A stretch of 64,000 nt of DNA from DASUAS01 sp963819475 (GCA_963819475.1 CAWFWE010000004.1:1535812-1599811), one strand, 5' to 3'; shown: positions 1-10,307, numbered from the stretch's first letter. Notes: generated by a model from the letters alone, not told the origin. Program-made: numbers and translations.

Positions 1-873
1 CAGCTGCTCTACCCGAACATCCTCGGGTTCCAGAGCCACGTGCTCCTGGAATGGTTGCCACCGGAGCTCGCGAGCGAGTGCGTCCGCGCTTACAACGACT
101 GGTTGGTCGAGTTCTGCGCCGCGGATTCGCGCCGGTTGATCCCCCTGGCCATGGTGCCGTTCTGGGACATCGACGCGTCGGTGGCCGAGTTGCAGCGCGC
201 CCACGAGCTCGGGCACAAGGGCGTGCTGCTCTCGGCCCGCTACGACCGGATCGCGCTCCCTCGCCTGATCGACGACTACTGGGAGCCCCTGCTCGGCCTC
301 GCCCAGGAGATGGAGCTGAGCATCAACTTCCACGTGGGCTTCCTGGCGTTCAGCGACGACGACCTCCTCCCGACCGATCAGAGCAAGAAGCTCGACTACG
401 CCCGCTCCACGACGCTCAGCCTTCTCGGCAACGCCCAGAACATCACCGAGGTCGTCTTCAGCGGGGTGTGCCACCGGTACCCGGACCTGAAGTTCGTGTC
501 CGTGGAGAACGGGGCGGGCTGGCTGCCGTACCTCGTCGAGACCATGGACTGGCAGTGGCTCGGCGTCGGCGCGCACGAGGAGTACCCGGAGCGACTCCTG
601 CCGAGCGAGTACGTACAGCGCCAGATCTACGGGATGTACTGGTTCGAGCGCGACGCGCTGCGCGCGGTGATGGACAAGCTCGCTGACAACCTCATGTTCG
701 AAACCGATTTCCCCCACGCCACGAGTCTCTCGCCCGGCCCGGCTTCGCAGTCGCCGAACCCGCGTGTCGTCATGGAGCGCTCGCTCGACGGCGTCTCCGA
801 CGAGGTCGTCGGCAAGATCCTGCAGCACACCGCGACGAAGCTGTACCACCTCGAGCCACCGGTTCGAGGTTGA
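1..873 (+). CDS. Amidohydrolase-2 family metal-dependent hydrolase (5' end cut by window)
   Basis: The reading frame is open from the first base of the window, so the N-terminus lies outside; residues LLYPNILGF near the edge match the middle of amidohydrolase-2 (PF04909) proteins. The visible part keeps the NFHVGF strand, a VENGAGWLPY segment and a late FETDFPHATS motif, the usual position of the metal/active-site Asp. Members are TIM-barrel hydrolases or decarboxylases acting on carboxylic or ring-cleavage intermediates. The next gene is an acyl-CoA dehydrogenase starting within about 20 bp, so the two probably share a transcript. The family is clear; the substrate is unknown. Three more members lie in this window. 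Confidence 0.88.
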   Translation, partial: QLLYPNILGFQSHVLLEWLPPELASECVRAYNDWLVEFCAADSRRLIPLAMVPFWDIDASVAELQRAHELGHKGVLLSARYDRIALPRLIDDYWEPLLGLAQEMELSINFHVGFLAFSDDDLLPTDQSKKLDYARSTTLSLLGNAQNITEVVFSGVCHRYPDLKFVSVENGAGWLPYLVETMDWQWLGVGAHEEYPERLLPSEYVQRQIYGMYWFERDALRAVMDKLADNLMFETDFPHATSLSPGPASQSPNPRVVMERSLDGVSDEVVGKILQHTATKLYHLEPPVRG

Positions 874-889
874 CGCCTGCGACGCCGCG

Positions 890-2092
890 TTGCTCTCTCC
901 CGAGGCACCGACGGACGGGCCGCGCTCGGGCGGTGGCAACGCCCGCGAAACCGTCCGCGCCGCGTTGGCGTCGCTCCTCGCCGACCACCCGCCGGGCTCG
1001 ACACCGCCCGCGGAGTTCCTCGGCGCTCGCTACGACGCCGGGCTGGCCTGGGTGCACTTCGAACCGGGGTTCGGCGGTCTCGGCCTCCCGGCCGGTTGGC
1101 AGCCCTTCGTGAACCGGGTGCTCGAGGAGGCCGGCGCCCCCGACCCGAACCCGAACTACGTCGGCGTGCACCAGGCCGCGACCGCGGTCCACGCGTTCGC
1201 TTCGGACGAGTTGAAGCACCGCTGGCTGCGTCCGGCGTTCACGAACGAGGAGTACTGGTGCCAGCTCTTCAGCGAACCCGGCGCCGGTTCCGACGTGGCC
1301 GGGCTGAGCACCGCGGCCGTCCGCGACGGTGACGAATGGGTGGTCAACGGGCAGAAGGTCTGGACCAGCCTGGCCCACCTGGCGCGCTGGGCCATCCTGC
1401 TGGCGCGCACCGACGCGGACGTGCCCAAGCATCGCGGGCTCACGCTCTTCGTCGTCGCCATGGACGACGCGGGGATCGACGTGCGGCCACTGCGCACCAT
1501 GGACGGGATGCGGCACTTCAACGAGGTGTTCCTGACCAACGTGCGCGTGCCCGATGCGTATCGACTCGGCGACGCGGGGGAGGGCTGGCGACACAGCCAG
1601 TACCTCCTCTCGAGCGAGCGGGAAGGAGTCACCGACCACGAATCGCTCATGCCGTGGCTCCTGCAGGTGTGGCGCGCTCGCGGTGCCGGCGGAACGACCG
1701 CGGCCGTGTACCGCGACCGCGTCGCATCGGCGTACGTCGCCAACGAGGTCTCGCGACTGCTCACGCTGCGCGCCCGGCACGCTCAGGGTCGCGACGGCGC
1801 CGACGCCTTCGCGCCGGTGATGAAGCTCGTTCGGAACACCGTCGATCAGCAGATCGCCAACCTCGTGATCGATCTGCTCGGTGCCGACGGCACCCTCGGT
1901 GGCGAGTACGAGTGGCAGGCCCGGGGCGAGAGCCCGAACGACCAGATGCGGGTGCTCCGGTCGCGTGCGTTCACGATCGGCGGCGGTACTGCGCAGATCA
2001 TGCGCAACCTCATCGGTGAGCGGATCCTCGGGCTCCCCGGTGAGCCACGCCTCGACAAGGACGTCCCCTGGAAGGCGGTCCCTCGGTCCTGA
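890..2092 (+). CDS. Acyl-CoA dehydrogenase family protein
   Basis: FAD-dependent acyl-CoA dehydrogenase of about 400 residues. The middle domain shows QLFSEPGAGSD and the nearby NGQKVWTS segment, and the C-terminus shows FTIGGGTAQIMRNLIGERILG, typical of actinobacterial FadE proteins. The start is uncertain: no ATG precedes the conserved N-terminal helices, so a TTG at 890, just after the upstream stop, is my choice. It probably introduces a 2,3 double bond into an acyl-CoA. It converges on an enoyl-CoA hydratase whose conserved part ends about 45 bp away; this enzyme would act next in beta-oxidation. Confidence 0.85.
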   Translation: MLSPEAPTDGPRSGGGNARETVRAALASLLADHPPGSTPPAEFLGARYDAGLAWVHFEPGFGGLGLPAGWQPFVNRVLEEAGAPDPNPNYVGVHQAATAVHAFASDELKHRWLRPAFTNEEYWCQLFSEPGAGSDVAGLSTAAVRDGDEWVVNGQKVWTSLAHLARWAILLARTDADVPKHRGLTLFVVAMDDAGIDVRPLRTMDGMRHFNEVFLTNVRVPDAYRLGDAGEGWRHSQYLLSSEREGVTDHESLMPWLLQVWRARGAGGTTAAVYRDRVASAYVANEVSRLLTLRARHAQGRDGADAFAPVMKLVRNTVDQQIANLVIDLLGADGTLGGEYEWQARGESPNDQMRVLRSRAFTIGGGTAQIMRNLIGERILGLPGEPRLDKDVPWKAVPRS

Positions 2093-2137
2093 CGCGCGGG
2101 ACGCGCGGCCGTCGCGCTCTGCGTCTCCGAGCCGGCC

Positions 2138-2951
2138 GAAGCGCGGCGGTCGGTGCTCCCGGTAGGCCGCGACACCTTCGCGGAAGTCGGGCCGCGAGAA
2201 GCTCTCCTCCATCAATCGGCCCGCCTCCCGCTCGGCGCCACCGAGCCCGGCGTGCAGCTGCTGGTAGACCTGCCGCTTGATCGTCGCCATCGAGGCCGGC
2301 GAACACGATGCGGCGAGCGACCGCACATACTCCGTGGCGACCTCGAGCGCGGTTCCGGTCGGGACACACCGGTTCACCAGCCCCACTCGCTCGGCCTCGA
2401 CGCCCTGGACCACGCGCGCCGAGAGCAGGAGATCGAGCGCATGGCCGGCACCGACGAGCCGGGGGAGCAGCCAACTCGTGCCCCACTCCGCGACGAGGCC
2501 GCGCTGGGCGAAAGGTCGTCGTCACCTTCGCGTCCTCGTCCATGAACCGGAGGTCGCACGCCAGGATCAGGGCGAGCGCCATCCCCGCGACCGCGCCGTT
2601 GACGGCCGCGACCACCGGCTTGGGGACCGAGAGGATCGAGGTGAAGACACCGCGGAAGTCTTCGCCCCATGTCGGGTCGCCCGCGTCCGGCTGCGGCGAG
2701 CCGGGACCGCCGGCGGCGCCCCGCTCGGCCAGCACGGTGAGGTCCGCACCGGCGCAGAAGCCACGACCGGCGCCGGTGACGACGAGCCCGACGACCCGAG
2801 GGTCGGCCGTCGCGTGGATCAGGGCGTCGTCGAACTCCGCGGCCATCGTCGGCGTCCAGGCGTTGAGCGCATGAGGTCGGTCCAACGTGATCGTGGCGAC
2901 CGGGTCGTCGACGCCGTAGAGGATCTCCGTGTAGGTCACTCCCTCAAGCAT
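2138..2951 (-). CDS. Enoyl-CoA hydratase/isomerase, broken by a 1-nt frameshift
   Basis: The N-terminal half has the crotonase oxyanion-hole motifs GAGRGFCAGADL and AAVNGAVAGMALALILACDLRF. The frame breaks after KVTTTF: an AAA run at 2511-2513 (TTT on the coding strand) carries one base too many. Removing it continues into the C-terminal crotonase sequence (VNRCVPTGTALEVA, then a tail ending near PPRF at 2138). No stop codon follows directly, so the 3' end is unresolved. Expected role: hydration of enoyl-CoA in beta-oxidation. A homopolymer indel is equally consistent with a sequencing error or a recent mutation. Confidence 0.75.
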
Positions 2952-3049
2952 TATCAGGTATCCCCGATCGTCGCCGCCGCCCGGAGGACCGGACGGGTGC
3001 CCGGTCGGGGCCGGTTCGCCGACTCCCTCGCGAAAGCCTTCTAATCTTC

Positions 3050-3856
3050 ATGAGCATGGAGAGTCCTCCGCAACGTCAGATGGCCGACGGCCAGGTCCGC
3101 CTTCCCCGGCTCGCCGACGTCGTCGCCGATCGCATCCGAGAGCTCGTGTTGGCGGGGGAGCTGAAGGACGGCGAGCGGCTCCCGCCGCTCGACGCGCTCC
3201 TCCAGCAGTTCGGCGTGAGCGGTCCTTCGATGCGGGAGGCGTTGCGCATCCTCGAGGCGGAGGGCCTCATCGAGGTCCAGCGGGGCAACATCGGCGGGGC
3301 GGTCGTCCACCGACCGAACGCACGGATGGCCGCGTACACGATGGCACTCGTGCTGCGCAGTGAGGGAGCGGCCAAGGGCGAGGTGGCGGAGGCGCTGGGC
3401 ATGATGGAGCCCCTGTGCGGCATCGCGTGCGCGCGCCGCCCGGACCGCAACGCCACGCTCGTCCCCGAGCTGCGGGCCATCAACGCCGAGGCGCGGGAGC
3501 TCGCCGAGGGGGACGCGTTCACCTTCAACGAGACGATGAACCGGTTCCACGCCGCGCTGGTGCAGGGATGCGGGAACGAGGCACTGCGGCTGGTGACGGT
3601 CGCGTTGGCGCGCGTCTGGCGCGCCGATCTCAAGCAGTGGGTGAGCGAGACCGTCTGGCACGGCCGGTACCCGAAGCCCGACAAGCGCCTGGAGTCGGTC
3701 GAGTCGCACGAGCGGATCGCGGAGTGCATCGCCGCGGGCGACGAGGCGGGCGTGTCGGCGGCCATGACCGACCACAACGAGGTCCAGCGCATCTACCAGG
3801 AAGGCGTGGACCCCACCGAGCCCGTCGACCCACGGGCGGTTCGTTTCGGGCGGTAG
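3050..3856 (+). CDS. GntR/FadR-family transcriptional regulator (FCD domain)
   Basis: 268 residues. An N-terminal winged helix-turn-helix (about residues 20-90: RIRELVLAGELKDGERLPP, then VSGPSMREALRILEAEGLI) is followed by an all-helical FCD ligand-binding domain with the FNETMNRFHAAL and ESVESHERIAECIAAGD segments typical of FadR-type GntR proteins. It is transcribed divergently from the enoyl-CoA hydratase across a ~100-bp gap and lies 70 bp upstream of an amidohydrolase, so it may control both. An acyl-CoA or carboxylate ligand is inferred from family and context. Confidence 0.9.
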   Translation: MSMESPPQRQMADGQVRLPRLADVVADRIRELVLAGELKDGERLPPLDALLQQFGVSGPSMREALRILEAEGLIEVQRGNIGGAVVHRPNARMAAYTMALVLRSEGAAKGEVAEALGMMEPLCGIACARRPDRNATLVPELRAINAEARELAEGDAFTFNETMNRFHAALVQGCGNEALRLVTVALARVWRADLKQWVSETVWHGRYPKPDKRLESVESHERIAECIAAGDEAGVSAAMTDHNEVQRIYQEGVDPTEPVDPRAVRFGR

Positions 3857-3929
3857 CGCGCCCCCGCCGGCGGGAACTGGACCACGACACCGCGTTCTCC
3901 TATTCTTTAAATGAAATGGAGGATGCGAG

Positions 3930-5121
3930 GTGGACAGGATGACCGGCTCCGAGCCCGGCCGCGCAGTGCTCGGCTTCGGCCTGTTCGATGCCGACAACCA
4001 CTACTACGAGTCCGAGGACGCCTTCCTGCGCTATGTCGACCCCCGGATCGCGCACCGGGCGCCGCGATGGGTCCGCATGGACGACGGCGCGCAACGGCTG
4101 ATCTTCGGTGACCGCATGAACCGCTTCGTCGGTGCGGACCACACCTTCAACATGGTGGGCAAGCCGGGTGGGCTGAAGCAGGGCGCGGCCGGCGTGGCCG
4201 TCCAGCGGCGGGCGGACCTCGAGCCCGCGCGCGGAGTACCGCCAACGCGACGCGCGGCTGGACCGCATGAACGAGCAGGGCCTGGAAGCGAGCCTGTTCT
4301 TTCCCACCCTCGCCGTGAGCGTGGAGGCGTTACTGACCGACGATGTCGAGGCGACGTACGCGAACCTGCACGCGTTCAACCGCTGGCTCGACGACGACTG
4401 GGGCTTCAACTACCAGGAACGCATCTACGGCATCCCACTCGTCTCGCTGCTCGACCCGGTGCGCGCGGTCGAGGAGCTCGACTTCGTGGTGTCGCGCGGC
4501 GCGCTGGCGATCCAGCTCCGCACCGGTCCGATCGCGGGCCGCTCACCCGCGGACTCGAACTTCGACCGGTTCTGGTCCGCCGTCGCCGAGGCCGACGTGG
4601 CCGTGCTGTACCACGCGTCCGACGACGCCTACCGCTGGGAGATGGCGAAGGTCTGGGGCTGGGGCAACGTCAACATCCCCGCCCGCAACATCCCACCGCT
4701 GCACCGACTCGTCGCGGGTTCGGATCGATCGATCCACGACACGATCGCGGCCCTCGTGTACGGCGGGCTGTTCGAGCGGTTCCCCACGTTGCGCTTCGCC
4801 ACCGTCGAGCTCGGCTGCGCGTGGGTGCCCGACCTGCTGCGCGCCTTCGAGCGTTTCGGCCGCGATGCTCTCGACGAGGATCCGATCGCGACGTTCGCTC
4901 GGCACTTCCGGGTCGTGCCGTTCGAGGACGAGGACCTCACCGGGCTGGCCACTGCGATCGGAGTCGACCGGATCATGTTCGGCTCCGACTACCCGCACAC
5001 CGACGGCCTGGCCGAGCCGGCCTCGTTCGCGGAGCACCTCACGGGCTTCGACGCGGAGGCCGTCCGCAAGATCATGCGCGACAACGCCCGGAGCCTGATC
5101 GTGCGGCCCTCGGTGTCCTGA
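3930..5121 (+). CDS. Amidohydrolase-2 family protein with 1-nt frameshift
   Basis: The N-terminus has the family's FDADNHYYESEDAFLRY motif (first metal-binding region) and the C-terminus has MFGSDYPHTDGLAEP with the conserved SDYPH. The two halves are in different frames. One extra G in the GCGCGCGGAG stretch near 4231-4234 explains the break; without it the text reads AREYRQRDARLDRMNEQGLEA, a conserved segment. Full length would be about 396 residues, normal for the family. It lies in the GntR gene's downstream block and just before an acyl-CoA dehydrogenase operon. Whether the indel is real or an error cannot be told from the sequence alone. Confidence 0.82.
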
Positions 5122-5133
5122 GCGGGCCCGGGC

Positions 5134-6270
5134 ATGGACGTCGGGATGACGCACGAAGCGCTGATGCTCCGGGACGGCACGCGCGCGTTCCTCGAGTCCC
5201 GGTGTCCGACGGCGCGGGTGCGGGAGCTCGCCGCGACCACGTCCGGGTTCGACCCGAAGGTGTGGGAGGAGGCGGCCGGTCTTGGCTGGTTCGCGTTCCT
5301 CGCGCCGGAGGGATACGGCGGTGCGGGCGCGGCGGCAGAGGGTGTGGTCGCGGCGGCGATCGTCGCCGAGGAGCAGGGGCGGGCGCTCCACCCGGGACCG
5401 TTCCTCGCGGTGACGGTGGTGATCGACGCGGTTGCCCGGGTCGGGTCGGACGCCCAACGCCGGGCGCTGCTGCCGTCGCAGGTCGACGGTCGCGCGGTCG
5501 CGGCGTGGGCGATCGCCGACGGACCCGGCGCGTGGGACGAGCGCGGCATCAGGACGACGGCGAGGTCGAGCGGTGACCGCGTGGTCGTCTCCGGCACGAA
5601 GCGGTGGGTGCAGGACGGCCAGAACGCCGGGCAGCTCCTGGTGACGTGCCGGTCCGACGACGGCGGCATCGTCCAGGTGCTCGTCCCGAGGGACGCGCCC
5701 GCAGTCACCGTGACGGCCATGGACACGATGGACCTCGGCCGGCGCCTCGCGCAGGTGCGGTTCGACGACGTCGAGGTGGAGCGCGACGCCATCCTCGGCG
5801 CGCCCGGTGGTGGCGAGGAGGAGATCGCACGCCAGTTGCGGCTCGCGATCGTGCTGCAGTGCGCGGAGACCGTCGGCGCGACGACGCGGATGCTCGAGCA
5901 GACCGTCGCCTACGCCAAGGAGCGGCTCGCGTTCGGCCGGCCGATCGGTTCCTTCCAAGCCGTGAAGCACCACCTCGCGGACGCGGCGACGCTCGTGGAG
6001 GCGGCGCAGGCGGCGACCTGGGCCGCGGTGCGTTCGGTCGCCGACGAGGCCGGCGACGCGGTCCGCGCCGTACACGTCGCGAAGGCGTTCGTCGGGAGCC
6101 GCTGCCCGCATGTGGTCGAGACCTGCATGCAGGTCCACGGCGGCATCGCGATGACGTGGGAGGACGACGCCCACCTGTTCCTCCGGCGGGTGCGATCGAA
6201 CCGGGCGCTCTTCGGCTCGCCCGCGTGGCACGCCGACCGGCTCTGCGACGAGGTCGGGGTGGTTGCCTGA
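5134..6270 (+). CDS. Acyl-CoA dehydrogenase, first of a pair
   Basis: 378 residues (or 374 from the ATG at 5146, which aligns better). The C-terminal domain carries FGRPIGSFQAVKHHLAD and VHGGIAMTWEDDAHLFLRR, typical of FadE subunits. Its stop overlaps the next start by one base (TGATG), so it is translationally coupled to a second, different acyl-CoA dehydrogenase. In actinobacterial steroid catabolism such adjacent pairs form heterotetramers in which only one subunit has the catalytic Glu. That arrangement is an inference here. Confidence 0.88.
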   Translation: MDVGMTHEALMLRDGTRAFLESRCPTARVRELAATTSGFDPKVWEEAAGLGWFAFLAPEGYGGAGAAAEGVVAAAIVAEEQGRALHPGPFLAVTVVIDAVARVGSDAQRRALLPSQVDGRAVAAWAIADGPGAWDERGIRTTARSSGDRVVVSGTKRWVQDGQNAGQLLVTCRSDDGGIVQVLVPRDAPAVTVTAMDTMDLGRRLAQVRFDDVEVERDAILGAPGGGEEEIARQLRLAIVLQCAETVGATTRMLEQTVAYAKERLAFGRPIGSFQAVKHHLADAATLVEAAQAATWAAVRSVADEAGDAVRAVHVAKAFVGSRCPHVVETCMQVHGGIAMTWEDDAHLFLRRVRSNRALFGSPAWHADRLCDEVGVVA

Positions 6271-7499
6271 TGCCCGTCGACCCGGCCGACGCCGATCTCG
6301 GCCACTTCCGCGGCCGGGCCCGATCGTGGTTGGCGGCACACGCGCCGCGCGCGCGCTCCCTGACCTCCGAGGACGCGGAGTACTGGGCCGAGGCGCGCGC
6401 GTTCCAACGGCTCCAGCACGCCGCCGGGTTCGCCGGGATCGCGTGGGACGAACGCCATGGGGGCCAGGGCCTGACCCTCGACCACCAGTTCGCGTTCAAC
6501 GAGGAGGCCGCGCCGTACGATCTCCCGTCGCAGGCGTTCCAGATCACCCTGGCGATCCTCGGGATGACGTTGCTCGAGCACGGTACCGAAGCGCAGAAGG
6601 AGCGGTACCTGCCCGAGATGGTTCGCGGCGACGCGCTGTGGGTGCAACTGCTGTCGGAGCCGAACGCCGGGTCCGACCTCGCGGCCGTGCGCATGCGCGC
6701 CCAACGCGACGGCGACGAGTGGGTGCTGAACGGCGAGAAGGTCTGGAGCAGCTTCGCCCAATGGTCCGACTACGCCATGGTGCTCGCCCGCACCGACTGG
6801 GACGTTCCGAAGCACGCCGGCCTCACGATGTTCTGCATGCGACTCGACACCCACGGTGTGACGTTGCTGCCGCTGCGCCAGATCAGCGGCGACGAGGAGT
6901 TCTGTCAGGAGTTCTTCGACGACGTCCGGCTTCCCGACGACGCCGTGCTCGGAGGCGTCGACCACGGGTGGGCGGTCGCCGGTTCCATGTTCGACGCGTC
7001 GAGGCTCATGACCTCCGGCGCCGGCCTGACCGGGCCGGTGTTCCAGAAGGACCGCGGCGGTGACCCGGACCCGGGTCGCGACCTCGTGGAGCTCGTGAAC
7101 ACGGCCGGGCTCGGCGGCGACCCGGTCGTTCGCCAGCTCGTCGCCGAGGTCGTCGTCGACAACGTCGTCTCCGGTCTGCTCGCCGGCCGCGTCGCGGCGG
7201 GAGCCGACACCAACCCGGCGATGGCCAACATGGCGAAGATGTTCGGCTCGCGGGTGGTGCAACGGCGCAGCGAGATCGACCTCGAGGTGCGCGGCGAAGC
7301 CGCGATCGGCTGGGACCCCGAGCACGCCGCGGGAGGCGTGCCACTGTTCGAGTACCTGAAGGGTCGTACCGCGTCGGTCGCGGGCGGGACGCACGAGGTC
7401 ATGAAGAACAACATCGGTGAACGGGTCCTCGGGCTGCCGCGGGAGGCCGCGGCCGACAGGGACGTGCCGTTCAAGGACGTCATCCGCGCCGCGCACTGA
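6270..7499 (+). CDS. Acyl-CoA dehydrogenase, second of a pair
   Basis: 409 residues starting at the ATG that overlaps the previous stop. It has QLLSEPNAGSDLAAVR (FAD/substrate region), VLNGEKVWSSFAQWSDYAMVL, and the C-terminal SVAGGTHEVMKNNIGERVLGLP. It is a different subfamily from its upstream partner, as expected for an alpha/beta heteromeric acyl-CoA dehydrogenase. The acyl-CoA synthetase gene follows after 48 bp with a good Shine-Dalgarno, so the operon can activate and then dehydrogenate a carboxylic acid. Confidence 0.9.
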   Translation: MPVDPADADLGHFRGRARSWLAAHAPRARSLTSEDAEYWAEARAFQRLQHAAGFAGIAWDERHGGQGLTLDHQFAFNEEAAPYDLPSQAFQITLAILGMTLLEHGTEAQKERYLPEMVRGDALWVQLLSEPNAGSDLAAVRMRAQRDGDEWVLNGEKVWSSFAQWSDYAMVLARTDWDVPKHAGLTMFCMRLDTHGVTLLPLRQISGDEEFCQEFFDDVRLPDDAVLGGVDHGWAVAGSMFDASRLMTSGAGLTGPVFQKDRGGDPDPGRDLVELVNTAGLGGDPVVRQLVAEVVVDNVVSGLLAGRVAAGADTNPAMANMAKMFGSRVVQRRSEIDLEVRGEAAIGWDPEHAAGGVPLFEYLKGRTASVAGGTHEVMKNNIGERVLGLPREAAADRDVPFKDVIRAAH

Positions 7500-7547
7500 A
7501 GGGCCGGCAGCTGAAGGGCCGCCAGCCGAACGAAGGAGCAGGTCCTC

Positions 7548-9140
7548 ATGGCAGTACCGGAGGTTCCGTACGAGCCCTCGATCCCGGTCGTGCTGCGACG
7601 CGCCGTGAGGGAGTTCGGAGACGACGACTACATCGTGATGCTCGACCGGCGGATCTCGTTCCGGGACGCCGAACGGGCATCGCGACGGCTCGCCAAGGAG
7701 TTGCTCGCGGCCGGCGTGGGCAAGGGCACTCGGGTCGGTCTGCACATGCCGACCGGGCCCGAGTGGGCAGTCACCTTCCTGGCCGCGACGCGCATCGGCG
7801 CGCTGACGATGCCCTACAGCACGATCTACCGCCCGGCGGAGCTGCGCAAGGCGATGCGCTTCGGCGACGTCGCCGTGCTGCTCGCCTCCCCGACGATGCT
7901 CGGCAAGGACCACGAGGCGTTCCTCGAGGAGGCCATCCCCGGATTGGAGTCGGCCGCGCCGGGCCGACTCCGGATCGCCGAGCTCCCGTACCTGCGATCG
8001 GTGCGCCTCCTCGGGCCGACGGCGCGGTCGTGGGCCGAGTGCTCCGAGATCACGACCGACGGTGCCGACGAGGAGATCGACGGCGTCGACGACACCCTGC
8101 TCGAGACGGTCGAGGCCGAGGTGCGACCCTCCGATCCGCTCGTGGTCGTGTTCACGTCGGGCACCACCTCGGACCCGAAGGGCGTGATCCACACCCACGG
8201 CGCCGTCGTACGCAAGACCGCACCCATGGTCGGGCACGCGCTGGACGCGTCGTTCCCGGGTCGCCCGCTCAGCCTCATGCCGTTCTTCTGGGTGGGAGGC
8301 GTGCAGGCCGTCGTCGGCGCGGTGCAGAGCGGGGCGGCCGTGCTGACCGTCGAGCGGATCGAAGCCGAGAGCGCGCTCACGCTGGCCAAGCGCGAAGGGG
8401 CCACGAGCTTCAACGGCAACTTCACGACGTTGACGTCGTTGTTCGGTACGCCGGACGGCTCCAACCTCGGCATCGAGACGCTGCGCCCGCTTCCGAAGCG
8501 CCCGTGGGAGGGACCGGTCAGCAGCAAGGGCCAGCCACCCACCCCGTTCGGGATGACCGAGACGTTCGGACCGTGGTCGGGCATCGACGCGTTCGACGTA
8601 CGCGTCGTCGACCCGGAAACGGGCGAGGACGTCGCCCCCGGCGAGGAAGGCGAGTACTGGATCCGCGGCTACGCGCTCACCGTCGGGCTCTACAAACGAG
8701 AGCGGGAGGCGACGTTCACGCCTGACGGCTTCTATCGCACCGGTGACCTCGGCTCGTTCGAGAACGGCCAGGTGTACTTCCGGACGCGCCTCTCGGACAT
8801 GATCAAGACCAAGGGTGCGAACGTGGCGCCCGCCGAGGTCGAGGAGGTGCTCAAGAGCTTCCCGGAGGTCCGGATCGCGGTCGTCGCCGGCCTGCCGCAC
8901 GACGACCTCGGGCAGGAGGTCGCCGCGGCGATCGTGCCCGACGAGGGCCACACCGTCGACGTCGACGAGATCAGGGCGCGGTTGCGCACGCAGATCTCGC
9001 CCTACAAGGTGCCCACCGTCGTCATGGTCCTCGCCGAGGCCGACGTGCCGTACCTGCCGAGCTCCAAGGTCGACCGGCGCGCCATCACCGCCATGCTCGA
9101 CGCGCGCCGCGACGAGGACCGCGGCGCGCCGACGGGCTGA
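7548..9140 (+). CDS. AMP-forming acyl-CoA synthetase (FadD-like)
   Basis: 530 residues of the ANL superfamily. Visible motifs: P-loop VFTSGTTSDPKGVIHTHG (about 200-217), FGMTETFGPW (about 330), GFYRTGDLG (about 395) and a C-terminal AMP-binding domain with the lysine region LPSSKVDRRA. A clear Shine-Dalgarno (GAAGGAG) precedes the ATG. It converts a carboxylic acid to its CoA ester with ATP, supplying the neighbouring dehydrogenases. The large or ring-containing substrate suggested by the surrounding dehydrogenase pairs is inference. Confidence 0.93.
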   Translation: MAVPEVPYEPSIPVVLRRAVREFGDDDYIVMLDRRISFRDAERASRRLAKELLAAGVGKGTRVGLHMPTGPEWAVTFLAATRIGALTMPYSTIYRPAELRKAMRFGDVAVLLASPTMLGKDHEAFLEEAIPGLESAAPGRLRIAELPYLRSVRLLGPTARSWAECSEITTDGADEEIDGVDDTLLETVEAEVRPSDPLVVVFTSGTTSDPKGVIHTHGAVVRKTAPMVGHALDASFPGRPLSLMPFFWVGGVQAVVGAVQSGAAVLTVERIEAESALTLAKREGATSFNGNFTTLTSLFGTPDGSNLGIETLRPLPKRPWEGPVSSKGQPPTPFGMTETFGPWSGIDAFDVRVVDPETGEDVAPGEEGEYWIRGYALTVGLYKREREATFTPDGFYRTGDLGSFENGQVYFRTRLSDMIKTKGANVAPAEVEEVLKSFPEVRIAVVAGLPHDDLGQEVAAAIVPDEGHTVDVDEIRARLRTQISPYKVPTVVMVLAEADVPYLPSSKVDRRAITAMLDARRDEDRGAPTG

Positions 9141-9158
9141 TCGACGAGCGAGGGGCCC

Positions 9159-10307
9159 ATGGTCGACCTGCCCACGTTCCCGGTCGTGCCCCTCGGCCCG
9201 GAGGAGGCGCAGCTCCGCGCCGAGGTGCGGGCGTTCCTCCGCGAGCAGCTCCCGCCGGGCTTCCGTCCCGGGCTCGGCATGGGCGGAGCCTGGGACGCCG
9301 AGTTCAGCCGGGCGCTCGCCGAGCGGGGGTGGATCGGGATGGCGCTGCCCGTGGCCTACGGAGGATCGGACCGCAGCGCGGTGGACCGCTTCGTCGTCAC
9401 CGAGGAGCTGCTCGCGGCCGGGGCACCGATCGCGGCGCACTGGGTGGCCGACCGGCAGACCGGGCCGATGATCCTCCATCACGGCACGGAAGCGCAGCGT
9501 CGGCGGTTTCTCCCGGAGATCGCCGCCGGTCGATGCTTCTTCTCGATCGGGATGTCGGAGCCGGACGCGGGGTCCGATCTCGCCGCGGTCCGCAGCGCGG
9601 CGACGAAGGTCGACGGCGGATGGCGCCTCTCGGGCACCAAGATCTGGACGAGCCACGCGAGCCGGAGCCACTACGTCGTGGTGCTGTGCCGCACCGGCCC
9701 CGCGGGCGACGAGCGGCACCGCGGCCTCAGCCAGCTCATCGTCGACACGGCCACGCCGGGTGTCGCCGCCCACCCGATCCGGTTCCTCGACGGCACCGAC
9801 GACTTCGACGAGGTCGTCTTCGACGACGTGTTCGTTCCCGACGACATGGTCCTCGGTGAACCCGGCGCGGGGTGGACGCAGGTCAGCTCGGAGCTGGTGC
9901 TCGAGCGGGGCGGACCCGACCGGTACCTGAGTGCGTTCGGCCTCCTGCGTCGATACCTCGCGTTCCGGGCCGACGGCCACGACGACCTCGCGGCCGTCGG
10001 CCGCCTCGTGGCGACGCTGTGGACGATCCGTCAGCTCGGCGTGTCGGTCGCGGCGATGGTGGACCGCGGGGAGGCGACGCCGCAGGCGGCGTCGCTGGTG
10101 AAGGACCTCGGAACGCAGCACGAGCAGCGGGTGGTCGACGTGATCGCGGAGCTCGCCGCCCTCGCCGCGCTCGATCCCGATCCGGCGGCGCAGGACGGGT
10201 TCGAGAGCTTGCTGGCCGAAGCCGTGGTGGTGGCGCCGTCGTTCACGATCCGAGGCGGGACGACGGAGGTCCTGCGGGTCGTGACGGCTCGGGGGCTGAA
10301 GCCATGA
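9159..10307 (+). CDS. Acyl-CoA dehydrogenase, first of the second pair
   Basis: 382 residues. It contains GWIGMALPVAYGGSDRS, FSIGMSEPDAGSDLAAVR and a C-terminal FTIRGGTTEVLRVV, all standard for acyl-CoA dehydrogenases. It lies 18 bp after the synthetase gene. Its stop codon is part of the first copy of a 26-bp direct repeat (10304-10329). Likely partner of the downstream, shorter dehydrogenase. Confidence 0.9.
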   Translation: MVDLPTFPVVPLGPEEAQLRAEVRAFLREQLPPGFRPGLGMGGAWDAEFSRALAERGWIGMALPVAYGGSDRSAVDRFVVTEELLAAGAPIAAHWVADRQTGPMILHHGTEAQRRRFLPEIAAGRCFFSIGMSEPDAGSDLAAVRSAATKVDGGWRLSGTKIWTSHASRSHYVVVLCRTGPAGDERHRGLSQLIVDTATPGVAAHPIRFLDGTDDFDEVVFDDVFVPDDMVLGEPGAGWTQVSSELVLERGGPDRYLSAFGLLRRYLAFRADGHDDLAAVGRLVATLWTIRQLGVSVAAMVDRGEATPQAASLVKDLGTQHEQRVVDVIAELAALAALDPDPAAQDGFESLLAEAVVVAPSFTIRGGTTEVLRVVTARGLKP